DNA from: Gallionella sp.
GTDB taxonomy: Bacteria > Pseudomonadota > Gammaproteobacteria > Burkholderiales > Gallionellaceae
DNA: 5,580 bases
Direction: 5' to 3'
Assembly (NCBI GenBank): GCA_004298605.1
Contig: SCPW01000056.1
Span: 1-5,580, forward strand
The notes beneath the pieces are model-generated. The model was not told where the DNA came from. It worked only from the letters and a program-made list of their open reading frames with translations, and did no database searches. The translations under genes and the position numbers were made by a program. This document shows positions 1-5,580 of this stretch, piece by piece (the first letter of the stretch is position 1; each line of letters opens with the position of its first letter).

Positions 1-884
1 GTGTAGAGTTCGCCCTGCTTGACGTGCAGCGCATCGGAAAGCTGGTAATGCCCGCTGCGCGCGGTCTCCAGTTGATTTTCGATGTCGCGCAATCGCGCGG
101 TTTCGGTTTCCAGTTCGGTGCGGGTTTTCCCCGTCATCGAGGCGAATTTGGCGCGCTGCGCTTCAGCTTCCTGCTTTTTCACCAGCCAGAACAAGCCTTG
201 CGAGGTGTCACGCTGTTTTTCCAGCGCACGATACTGTTTCGCCACTTCGGCCTGCGCGCCCAGATGCGCCAGTTGTTTTTCCAGCTCTTGCAGAATATCG
301 CCCACGCGCAGCAAATTGTCGCGCGTGTCGCCGATGCGCTGCTCGGTCTCGCGGCGCCGGTCGCGGTATTTGGAAATGCCCGCCGCTTCTTCGAGAAACA
401 CGCGCAACTCTTCCGGCTTGGCCTCGATGATGCGCGAAATCATGCCCTGTTCGATGATCGCGTAGGCGCGCGGCCCCAGCCCGGTGCCGAGGAAAATATC
501 GGTGATGTCCTTGCGCCGCACATGCTGGTTATTGATGTGGTAGCTGGAATCGCCATCGCGCTGCAACACGCGCTTGATGGAAATCTCCGCATAGCTCGAC
601 CACTGCCCGGCGGCCTTGCCCAGCGAGTTATCGAAAATCAGCTCCACGCTGGCGCGCGACACCGGCTTGCGTTTGCTCGACCCGTTGAAAATCACATCCT
701 GCATGGTCTCGCCGCGCAGCGCGGACGCTTTCGATTCGCCCAGCACCCAGCGCAGCGCGTCGATCACATTCGACTTGCCGCAACCGTTCGGCCCGACCAC
801 GCCGACGATCTGCCCCGGCAGCGAAATATGCGTGGGGTCAACGAAGGATTTGAAACCGGCTAGTTTGATCTGGGATAAGCGCAA
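1..884 (-). CDS. smc: Chromosome segregation protein SMC, N-terminal part (runs off the left edge)
   Basis: SMC is the ATPase of the bacterial condensin; with ScpA and ScpB it organises and resolves newly replicated chromosomes on the nucleoid. About 294 N-terminal residues are visible out of a family length near 1,170. Seen: an opening MRLSQIKLAGFKSF-type strand, Walker A GPNGCGKS at residues 31-38, the R-loop arginine in ALRGE (R57), a Q-loop with Q146 in IEQG, and EEAAGI followed by an Arg-rich stretch (about 165-178) where the head ends. From about residue 180 the Glu/Gln/Arg/Leu-rich sequence looks like the outgoing coiled coil. The hinge and the C-terminal half with Walker B and the signature motif lie outside. 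The TTG at 884 is chosen because family members begin exactly here. The frame is open back to a TAG at 918-920, with no ATG or GTG between and no clear Shine-Dalgarno. Identity is near certain; the start is fairly sure. Confidence 0.96.
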   Translation of the reverse strand, partial: MRLSQIKLAGFKSFVDPTHISLPGQIVGVVGPNGCGKSNVIDALRWVLGESKASALRGETMQDVIFNGSSKRKPVSRASVELIFDNSLGKAAGQWSSYAEISIKRVLQRDGDSSYHINNQHVRRKDITDIFLGTGLGPRAYAIIEQGMISRIIEAKPEELRVFLEEAAGISKYRDRRRETEQRIGDTRDNLLRVGDILQELEKQLAHLGAQAEVAKQYRALEKQRDTSQGLFWLVKKQEAEAQRAKFASMTGKTRTELETETARLRDIENQLETARSGHYQLSDALHVKQGELY

Positions 885-901
885 TTTGGGAGCCGCAACG
901 T

Positions 902-907
902 TATAAT
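902..907 (+). promoter_or_regulatory. Predicted -10 element for queF
   Basis: A perfect TATAAT stands 36 bases before the queF ATG. No good -35 is seen at the usual distance (about 879-884 reads GCGCAA), so the promoter may depend on an activator or on the GT just before the -10. Expected transcription start is near 914, leaving a leader of about 30 bases. That leader is C-rich and has no clear Shine-Dalgarno. The same GTTATAAT string is found ahead of the aconitase gene. Confidence 0.4.
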
Positions 908-914
908 GCGGGCT

Positions 915-943
915 ATTCTAACTGAAGCCAGCCCCCCCACCAA
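915..943 (-). promoter_or_regulatory. Predicted sigma-70 promoter for smc
   Basis: On the minus strand a TTGGTG (943-938) and a TAGAAT (920-915) are 17 bases apart. The -10 matches the consensus at five of six positions; the -35 keeps only TTG. Transcription would begin near 908, giving a leader of about 25 bases before the TTG start at 884. The spacer contains a run of seven G. The element lies back to back with the queF -10. Predicted by eye only. Confidence 0.4.
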
Positions 944-1363
944 ATGTCCACACAACCCGCTAAAACACTGGAAACTTTCCCCAACCCGAACCCGGGGCGC
1001 GATTACCATATCCACATGGAAATCCCCGAATTCACTTGCCTGTGCCCAAAAACCGGCCAGCCGGATTTCGCCACGCTGATCCTGGATTACATCGCCGATG
1101 AAAAATGCGTCGAGCTGAAAAGCCTCAAGCTTTACATGTGGTCGTTCCGCAACGAGGGGCATTTTCACGAAGACGTCACCAACCGCATCCTGGACGACCT
1201 GGTCGCCGCCACCGGACCGCGCTTCATGCGCCTCACCGCCAAGTTCTACGTGCGCGGCGGGATTTTCACCAACGTGGTTGCCGAACACCGCAAACAAGGC
1301 TGGCAACCCGCGCCGTTCGTCGATCTGAGCCAGTTCGGCATGCAATCCAATGTGCGCGGCTAA
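944..1363 (+). CDS. queF: NADPH-dependent 7-cyano-7-deazaguanine reductase (preQ0 reductase, short unimodular type)
   Basis: QueF reduces the nitrile of preQ0 to the aminomethyl group of preQ1 with two NADPH, the last free-base step before Tgt inserts preQ1 into tRNA for queuosine. It acts in the cytosol. The 139 residues fit the short, single T-fold class (YkvM type) rather than the roughly 280-residue E. coli type. Seen: [13 protein letters not shown] with the nucleophilic Cys at C34 (forms the thioimide) and the proton-donor Asp at D41; the QueF motif ELKSLKLY at 57-64, linked in the family to NADPH binding; and HE at 75-76, expected in substrate recognition. ATG at 944 is the only sensible start, although no Shine-Dalgarno is visible. 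The gene is divergent from smc, and a sugar kinase follows in the same direction after 56 bases. No other queuosine gene is in the window. Confidence 0.96.
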   Translation: MSTQPAKTLETFPNPNPGRDYHIHMEIPEFTCLCPKTGQPDFATLILDYIADEKCVELKSLKLYMWSFRNEGHFHEDVTNRILDDLVAATGPRFMRLTAKFYVRGGIFTNVVAEHRKQGWQPAPFVDLSQFGMQSNVRG

Positions 1364-1405
1364 AAACAGGATTTTGTAGGCGGGCACAGCTCGCTCTGCA
1401 AAAAC

Positions 1406-1412
1406 AAGGAGG
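1406..1412 (+). promoter_or_regulatory. Strong ribosome binding site that fixes the kinase start
   Basis: AAGGAGG is close to a full anti-16S match. It ends seven bases before the ATC at 1420, which is ideal spacing. It lies only one base before the in-frame ATT at 1414 and two before the out-of-frame TTG at 1415, both too close. It is the best Shine-Dalgarno in the window and is the main reason for placing the kinase start at 1420. Confidence 0.75.
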
Positions 1413-1419
1413 CATTGCC

Positions 1420-2679
1420 ATCTATTACCTCGGCCTGGATTTCGGCACCTCCGGTGCGCGCGCCTGTGTCATTGATGGCGGCAAGGCTATCGTCCGGGAA
1501 CAGCACATTGCCTATCCCGATCCTGCCAGACAGACCCCGCTGGGCTGGCGCACCGCGCTGCATACCCTCCTGGGCGCACTGCCGCAGGGCATCGCCGCAG
1601 ACTTGCGCGGCATCGCGATAGACGGCACGTCCGGCACGGTGCTGCTGTGCGATGAGAATCTTGCTCCTCTCTCCTCTCCGTTGCTCTACAACGACGACCG
1701 CGCGCAGCCGCAAGCCGCGCAACTCAAAGCCATCCCGGAAGCCCACGCCGTTGCCAGCGCCACCTCCGGCCTCGCCAAGCTCCTGTGGTTGACGCGGCAA
1801 CCCGGCAGCGAACACGCCGCCTGCTTTCTGCACCAGGCCGACTGGCTCGCCGCCCTGCTCGGCGGAAAACCCGGCATCAGCGATTATCACAACGCGCTGA
1901 AAACCGGCTACGACGTGGCAAACCTGTGCTGGCCGGATTGGCTGATGACCCTGCCTTATTCCCATCTGCTGCCGGAGGTGCTCGCCCCGGGCGAAGTTAT
2001 CGGGTGCATCCAGCCTGGCATCGCCGCCCATTTCGGCATCCATCCGCAATGCGCCATCCACGCCGGAACCACCGACAGCACCGCCGCTTTCATCGCTGCC
2101 GGAGTCGATGAGCCCGGCGTCGGTGTGACTTCGCTCGGCACCACGCTGGTGCTCAAGCAGCTTTCTGAAAAACGCATCGACGCGCCGGAATACGGCGTGT
2201 ACAGCCATCGCTACGGCGGCCTCTGGCTGGTGGGCGGCGCGTCGAATGCCGGAGCAGGCGTGCTGCGCAATTTTTTTGACGACGCGCAACTCGCCGCGCT
2301 GAGCGCGCGTATAGACCCGTTGCGGGACAGCCCGTCGGACTACTACCCGCTACCCGGAACCGGCGAGCGTTTCCCCGTCAACGACCCGCAGCTCGCACCG
2401 CGCCCTCTCCGGCTGAGCTCGAGGCAGGTTACACCGCGCCCGGCAGACGACGCGCAATTCCTGCACGGGCTGCTGCAAGGCCTGGCGCGCATCGAGGCGT
2501 CGGGCTATGCCAGGCTCGCCGAACTGGGCGCGCCGCCGCTCGAGCGCGTCGTGTCAAGCGGCGGCGGGGCAAAAAATGCGGTATGGGAAAAGATGCGCGA
2601 AAGAATCCTCGGTGTGCCGGTCAGCGTGGCGGCGCATCCCGAAGCGGCTTACGGCAGCGCGCTGCTGGCCCGGCGCTGA
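1420..2679 (+). CDS. FGGY-family sugar kinase, probably D-ribulokinase (SePSK / plant XK-1-like), with an ATC start
   Basis: Likely phosphorylates D-ribulose to D-ribulose 5-phosphate with ATP in the cytosol, feeding the pentose phosphate or Calvin pathways. It is about 419 residues, shorter than typical xylulokinases and glycerol kinases (about 480-520). Seen: phosphate-1 loop LDFGTSGAR (D7, T10), IDGTSGTVLL at 67-76, the sugar-side SDYHNALKTGY at 154-164, AGTTDS with the likely catalytic base D219, SLGTT at 238-242, YYPLPGTGERFP near 308-319 and the adenosine-site GGGAKNAVW at 381-389. From memory this series of motifs closely follows the Synechococcus elongatus kinase SePSK, for which D-ribulose activity was reported; the substrate here is inferred. 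No ATG, GTG or TTG exists in frame between the queF stop and the first motif. Homologues begin at the equivalent of the ATC codon (ATC-TAT-TAC-CTC), seven bases after AAGGAGG. The extended frame back to 1105 overlaps queF and is not credible. It may share a transcript with queF. Confidence 0.88.
   Translation: MYYLGLDFGTSGARACVIDGGKAIVREQHIAYPDPARQTPLGWRTALHTLLGALPQGIAADLRGIAIDGTSGTVLLCDENLAPLSSPLLYNDDRAQPQAAQLKAIPEAHAVASATSGLAKLLWLTRQPGSEHAACFLHQADWLAALLGGKPGISDYHNALKTGYDVANLCWPDWLMTLPYSHLLPEVLAPGEVIGCIQPGIAAHFGIHPQCAIHAGTTDSTAAFIAAGVDEPGVGVTSLGTTLVLKQLSEKRIDAPEYGVYSHRYGGLWLVGGASNAGAGVLRNFFDDAQLAALSARIDPLRDSPSDYYPLPGTGERFPVNDPQLAPRPLRLSSRQVTPRPADDAQFLHGLLQGLARIEASGYARLAELGAPPLERVVSSGGGAKNAVWEKMRERILGVPVSVAAHPEAAYGSALLARR
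2396..2441 (+). repeat. Ten-base direct repeat 36 bases apart inside the kinase gene
   Basis: CACCGCGCCC occurs at 2396-2405 and again at 2432-2441, exactly 12 codons apart and in the same codon phase, encoding APRP (residues 326-329) and TPRP (338-341). The 12 residues this spans appear extra compared with my recollection of SePSK, where a single Pro-Arg-Pro joins the GERFP motif to the next helix. A repeat-bounded in-frame insertion is the simplest reading. Confidence 0.5.
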
Positions 2680-2704
2680 ATTGCGCTCATGGAAGCCGCG
2701 CCCT

Positions 2705-5182
2705 TCAGCCCTGGTGCAGCAATTTTTCAAATTGCTCGAGCGGCACTGGCTTGCCGAACAGATAGCCCTGGAAAGCGTGGCAGCCACGCGATTCGAGAAA
2801 TTCGCGCTGCTCTTCGGTTTCCACGCCTTCCGCGATCACATTCAAGCCCAGCGCCTCGGTCATCGCGATAATGGCCTGCACGATAGCGGCATCGTTGGGG
2901 TCGCCGGTGATGTCGCGCACGAAAGACCGGTCGATCTTGATCTGATCCAGCGGCAGCCGCTTGAGATATTGCAGCGAGGAATAACCGGTGCCGAAGTCAT
3001 CCATCGAGAAGCTCACGCCGAGCAGCTTCAGTTCGCGCATTTTTCCGATGGTATCCTCGACATTCTCCAGCACCATGCTTTCGGTCAGTTCCAGCTTGAG
3101 GTGCGAAGGCTTGGCGCCGCTATTCAGCAACACGCGCTGCACCTGGGCGACAAAGTCGGACTGGCGGAACTGTTTGGCGCTGACGTTCACCGCCAGCGTC
3201 AGATCGCGCGTCAGCGCATCATGCTGCCAGACCTTGAGCTGCGCGCAGGCGGTCTGCAACACCCATAACCCTATCGGGACGATCAGGTCAATCTCTTCGG
3301 ACAGCGCGATAAACTGCGCGGGGAGATAGGTGGTGCCGCGCCCCGGATGTTCCCAGCGCAATAGCACTTCCGCGCCCAGCGGGCGGTGCAGGCTGTCCAT
3401 CTGTATCTGGTAATGCAGGCGGAACTGCTGCCTGGCAAGCGCCTGGCGCAATTCGCCTTCCATCTCGGCGCGCGATTCCAGCTCGGCCTGCATGACGGGG
3501 TCGTAGAAACAGATAGTATTGCGGCCTCTCGTTTTGGCTTGGTACATGGCGGTATCGGCGTGTTTGAGCAGGTCGTCGATGCTTTCCAGATTGCCGTTGA
3601 ACAGCACGATGCCGATACTCGGCGTGGTGTGGTACATGTAATCCTTGAGCTGGTAAGGCAGGTTCAGGGTGGCGCGGATTTTTTCGGCAACCAGCTCGGC
3701 CTGCGCGCCGGCCACGCTGACATTGCTGGCAAGCTCCAGCACGACCACGAACTCATCGCCGCCCAGGCGCGCCACCGTATCGCCGTCGCGCACGCAGGAT
3801 TCCAGCCGCCTGGCGACTTCGACCAACAGCAAATCGCCGGTATCGTGCCCTTTGGTATCGTTGAGATTTTTGAAATTGTCGATATCGAGGAACATCACCG
3901 CGCCATGCTGGCCGCTGCGCGCGCTCGCCGAAAGCGCCTGCTGCAAACGGTCCAGCAATAAACGGCGGTTGGGTAATTTGGTGAGCGCATCATAAAAGGC
4001 CAACTGGTGGATTTGCTGCTCGGCCAGTTTGCGGTCGGTGATGTCGCGCACAAACGCGCTGAAAAAGGTTTCATCTTTTTGATGCACGGCGGTAACGGTC
4101 AATTCGACCGGAAATTCCGCCCCATCCTTCCGCAGCGCGGTGGTTTCGGTGCGCTTGCCCAGAATATTCGCCCCGCCCGTTTCCAGAAAATGCTTCAACC
4201 CACTGCCGTGCGCTTCGCGATGAATGGCGGGAATAATCAAATCGGACACCGGCTGGCCGATCGCTTCATCGTGCGGGTAACCGAATACGTGTTCCGCTTC
4301 CGCGTTCCATTCGGTTACCCGCCCGGCGCTGTCGATGTTGATTACCGCGTCCAGAGCCTTGTCCAGCACCAGCCTGGAACGGTCCTTGGCCAATTGCTGC
4401 GCGCGCTCTTCCAACACCTCGTACGCCCCCTGCAATCTCTCCAGCGCCTCGGCGTTTTGCCGCACCATGCGATGGTCGAACAGCGAGGCGATAATGCCGC
4501 CGCCAAACCAGAACAGGGTGACCAGCAAAATCAGCATGGCCATAAAGCGCGGCTCGGACAGAACATCAAATGTGCTGATGCTGTCGGATGGAATATGCAT
4601 ACCGATTACGACGGTGTAATGCACCGCCGGAATCGCCAGCCCAATGATGGCCGCACCCAGCGCAGAATGCGGCAACGACGGCGGTTTTGCACCCCCGCCC
4701 CGGTACACCACCAGCAACGCGGCGCATGAAGGAATGACGGCAATGGCCGCGGACAAGGCGACAAGCTGAATGCTGTAGCCGATAGGCGGCGAAAGCTGGA
4801 GGGTTGCCATGCAGGCGTACTGCGTGAGACTGATGCCGGCCCCTATCAGCAGGCCGCTTTCCGCTATCTGCCTGACGCCGACAACCGGCTCGCGCAACAC
4901 ATAGAATCCCAGCAGGGTGAAGACAATCGCGGGCAGGACGGAAAGCAGCGCCAGCGACGGGTCGTAATCGACATGCACCGGAAGATGAAAGGCCAGTATG
5001 CCGATGAAGTGCGTGGCCCAGATCGTCAGGCCCAGCGTGGATGCGCCGGCAAACATCCACGCGTGCGCCGAACGCCCGCTGCTTTCGCGCATATGCCGCC
5101 CATGGGCGAATGCCGCAAACGAACCGAGCATCGCAACCAGTACGGAAAGGACAACCAACGGGACATCCCAGATAATCGGCAC
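2705..5182 (-). CDS. Membrane cyclic-di-GMP signalling protein, MHYT-PAS-GGDEF-EAL
   Basis: Predicted inner-membrane sensor that makes and/or breaks cyclic di-GMP. Residues are counted from the longest frame (GTG at 5230, 841 aa). About seven hydrophobic segments at 21-251 form an MHYT domain with altered motifs WATHFIG (71-77), LTQYACM (135-141) and VHYTVV (203-208). A short coiled linker (about 253-283) leads to a PAS domain (about 285-398, ending VRDITDR). GGDEF follows (about 409-577) with intact GGDEF at 490-494, metal Asp D449 and the product-inhibition I-site R481/D484. EAL (about 590-838) has EVL at 621-623, N682, E714, DDFGTGYSSL from 744, K765, E801 and Q821, so the phosphodiesterase residues are all present. 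The preferred start is GTG at 5182 (825 aa). It has GGAG nine bases upstream and begins just before the first membrane segment; GTG 5230 and TTG 5197 are less likely. The gene stands alone, convergent with the kinase and divergent from the aconitase. Signal and net activity cannot be told. Confidence 0.94.
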   Translation of the reverse strand: MPIIWDVPLVVLSVLVAMLGSFAAFAHGRHMRESSGRSAHAWMFAGASTLGLTIWATHFIGILAFHLPVHVDYDPSLALLSVLPAIVFTLLGFYVLREPVVGVRQIAESGLLIGAGISLTQYACMATLQLSPPIGYSIQLVALSAAIAVIPSCAALLVVYRGGGAKPPSLPHSALGAAIIGLAIPAVHYTVVIGMHIPSDSISTFDVLSEPRFMAMLILLVTLFWFGGGIIASLFDHRMVRQNAEALERLQGAYEVLEERAQQLAKDRSRLVLDKALDAVINIDSAGRVTEWNAEAEHVFGYPHDEAIGQPVSDLIIPAIHREAHGSGLKHFLETGGANILGKRTETTALRKDGAEFPVELTVTAVHQKDETFFSAFVRDITDRKLAEQQIHQLAFYDALTKLPNRRLLLDRLQQALSASARSGQHGAVMFLDIDNFKNLNDTKGHDTGDLLLVEVARRLESCVRDGDTVARLGGDEFVVVLELASNVSVAGAQAELVAEKIRATLNLPYQLKDYMYHTTPSIGIVLFNGNLESIDDLLKHADTAMYQAKTRGRNTICFYDPVMQAELESRAEMEGELRQALARQQFRLHYQIQMDSLHRPLGAEVLLRWEHPGRGTTYLPAQFIALSEEIDLIVPIGLWVLQTACAQLKVWQHDALTRDLTLAVNVSAKQFRQSDFVAQVQRVLLNSGAKPSHLKLELTESMVLENVEDTIGKMRELKLLGVSFSMDDFGTGYSSLQYLKRLPLDQIKIDRSFVRDITGDPNDAAIVQAIIAMTEALGLNVIAEGVETEEQREFLESRGCHAFQGYLFGKPVPLEQFEKLLHQG

Positions 5183-5191
5183 GTCAGGTTT

Positions 5192-5195
5192 CTCC
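5192..5195 (-). promoter_or_regulatory. Ribosome binding site supporting GTG 5182 of the MHYT gene
   Basis: On the minus strand GGAG ends nine bases before the GTG at 5182. The upstream GTG at 5230 has only an AGG one base away, too close to work. This site favours the 825-residue protein over the 841-residue one. Confidence 0.55.
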
Positions 5196-5238
5196 AATAA
5201 AAGGGGCGAACATACTGGCGTAAAGCTCACACCTGCGG

Positions 5239-5268
5239 ATTATTGCATGGCCTGCGGCATTTGCCCAA
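5239..5268 (-). promoter_or_regulatory. Predicted sigma-70 promoter for the MHYT-PAS-GGDEF-EAL gene
   Basis: On the minus strand TTGGGC (5268-5263) and AATAAT (5244-5239) are separated by 18 bases. Transcription would start near 5232. That leaves about 50 bases of leader before GTG 5182 but almost none before GTG 5230, which again supports the shorter protein. Predicted by eye. Confidence 0.35.
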
Positions 5269-5296
5269 GCCGCGCAACTGCGCCCGGCCTTCCGGT

Positions 5297-5302
5297 TATA
5301 AT
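5297..5302 (+). promoter_or_regulatory. Predicted -10 element for acnA
   Basis: A perfect TATAAT lies 39 bases before the aconitase ATG, within GGTTATAATTGCGC. No good -35 is seen at 16-18 bases (about 5274-5279 reads GCAACT). A small CCGG-CCTT-CCGG inverted repeat sits at about 5284-5295, just upstream; whether it matters is unknown. Confidence 0.4.
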
Positions 5303-5329
5303 TGCGCTTTTATTTTGTCCCGCCAACCC

Positions 5330-5333
5330 GGAG
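5330..5333 (+). promoter_or_regulatory. Ribosome binding site of acnA
   Basis: GGAG ends eight bases before the ATG at 5342, a normal spacing, and supports that start. Confidence 0.6.
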
Positions 5334-5341
5334 CCTCCATC

Positions 5342-5563
5342 ATGTCGTCCAGCACCGCACCACACAACCTGTTCAACACTCGCCAACCCTTTAAACTCGC
5401 CGACGGCAAGAGCGGCACGCTGTATTCGCTGCCCGCGCTGGAAACCGCCGGGATCGGTAAAATTTCGCGTTTGCCGGTTTCGCTACGCATCGTGCTGGAA
5501 GCGGTGCTGCGCAATTACGACGACAAAAAAATCTCCGAAGCGCATGTGCGCCAACTGGCGAAC
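5342..5563 (+). CDS. acnA: Aconitate hydratase, AcnA type, N-terminal fragment (runs off the right end)
   Basis: Aconitase interconverts citrate and isocitrate through cis-aconitate in the TCA cycle, using a 4Fe-4S cluster. Only 74 trustworthy residues are present out of a family length near 900, so the cluster cysteines and the active site are outside the window. Recognition rests on the N-terminal pattern: a short leader with LFNTRQPF, then [20 protein letters not shown] and [24 protein letters not shown] (given here in pieces), ending LAN. These are typical of proteobacterial AcnA/IRP1-type enzymes rather than AcnB. ATG at 5342 has GGAG eight bases upstream. The frame continues to 5580, but bases 5564-5580 look like sequencing adapter: the family expects Trp after LAN and the sequence instead reads RSEEH. 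The gene is divergent from the cyclic-di-GMP gene, with a perfect TATAAT upstream. Confidence 0.9.
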
Positions 5564-5580
5564 AGATCGGAAGAGCACAC
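5564..5580 (+). other. Illumina TruSeq adapter remnant at the contig end
   Basis: The final 17 bases, AGATCGGAAGAGCACAC, are identical to the beginning of the standard Illumina TruSeq read-1 adapter. They begin exactly where the aconitase reading stops resembling its family (LAN should be followed by Trp). They are almost certainly an untrimmed adapter at the end of an assembled contig, not genomic DNA. Confidence 0.95.

Noticed and set aside
24..906. Long plus-strand open frames (279, 127 and 96 codons) opposite smc
   Set aside because: They lie antisense to a clearly recognised SMC ATPase head, are Arg/His/Phe-rich with no domain pattern, and arise from GC-rich codon usage.
908..943. preQ1 riboswitch in the queF leader
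   Set aside because: The leader is only about 30 bases. It has a C-run but no stem-loop with the A-rich pseudoknot tail that a preQ1-I aptamer needs.
1364..1405. Intrinsic terminator between queF and the kinase
   Set aside because: GCACAG-CTCG-CTCTGC can form only a short stem with a mismatch and is not followed by a T-run, so it is too weak to call.
1105..1419. Upstream extension of the kinase frame to an ATG inside queF
   Set aside because: This part is an Arg/His-rich out-of-frame reading of queF. The strong Shine-Dalgarno at 1406-1412 and the family start point place the true N-terminus at 1420.
860..2289. Minus-strand open frames (175 and 309 codons) opposite queF and the kinase
   Set aside because: They are mirror images of well-recognised genes, with no motif or credible start signal.
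2507..3995. Plus-strand open frames (253, 113, 191 and 108 codons) opposite the EAL and GGDEF coding region
   Set aside because: They are antisense to intact, motif-complete domains and show no recognisable protein features.
4007..5200. Open frames on both strands over the PAS/MHYT region (240, 94, 164 and 75 codons)
   Set aside because: The minus-strand 841-codon frame explains the region with membrane segments and a PAS domain; the others are shadows.
5272..5307. GCGCAA...TTGCGC inverted repeat around the acnA -10 as an operator
   Set aside because: Six-base arms 24 bases apart are expected by chance in GC-rich DNA, and no known regulator site is recognised.

Overview
The window looks like a piece of a GC-rich betaproteobacterial chromosome. 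The closest guess is Nitrosomonadales, in the Gallionellaceae or Sulfuricella neighbourhood, judged from the style of the SMC, QueF and AcnA proteins; this is recognition by eye, not a search. It carries five protein-coding genes and almost no free intergenic space. I see no mobile element, CRISPR array, tRNA or rRNA. It is an ordinary housekeeping and signalling stretch, and I found no previously undescribed system in it.

Layout. Bases 1-884 (minus) hold the N-terminal ATPase half-domain of the chromosome-segregation protein SMC, which runs off the left edge. A 59-base divergent spacer (885-943) separates it from queF (944-1363, plus), the last enzyme of preQ1 synthesis in the queuosine pathway. 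After 56 bases comes a short FGGY sugar kinase resembling cyanobacterial and plant D-ribulokinase (about 1420-2679, plus). It has a strong Shine-Dalgarno but an ATC where the ATG should be. It converges, across only 25 bases, on a large minus-strand gene (2705-5182, possibly to 5230) for a membrane MHYT-PAS-GGDEF-EAL protein of cyclic-di-GMP signalling. A second divergent promoter region (5183-5341) leads to the start of an AcnA-type aconitase (5342 onward, plus).

The last 17 bases (5564-5580) match the start of the Illumina TruSeq adapter. They replace the expected continuation of the aconitase, so the contig end appears to be contaminated and the final residues are not biological.

The genes do not form one pathway. 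queF and the kinase are co-oriented and could share a transcript, but their products act in unrelated processes. The cyclic-di-GMP protein is transcribed alone. Points worth a second look are the ATC start of the kinase, the adapter at the contig end, the altered MHYT motifs of the sensor, a 36-bp repeat-bounded segment in the kinase, and the very compact divergent smc/queF promoter region.
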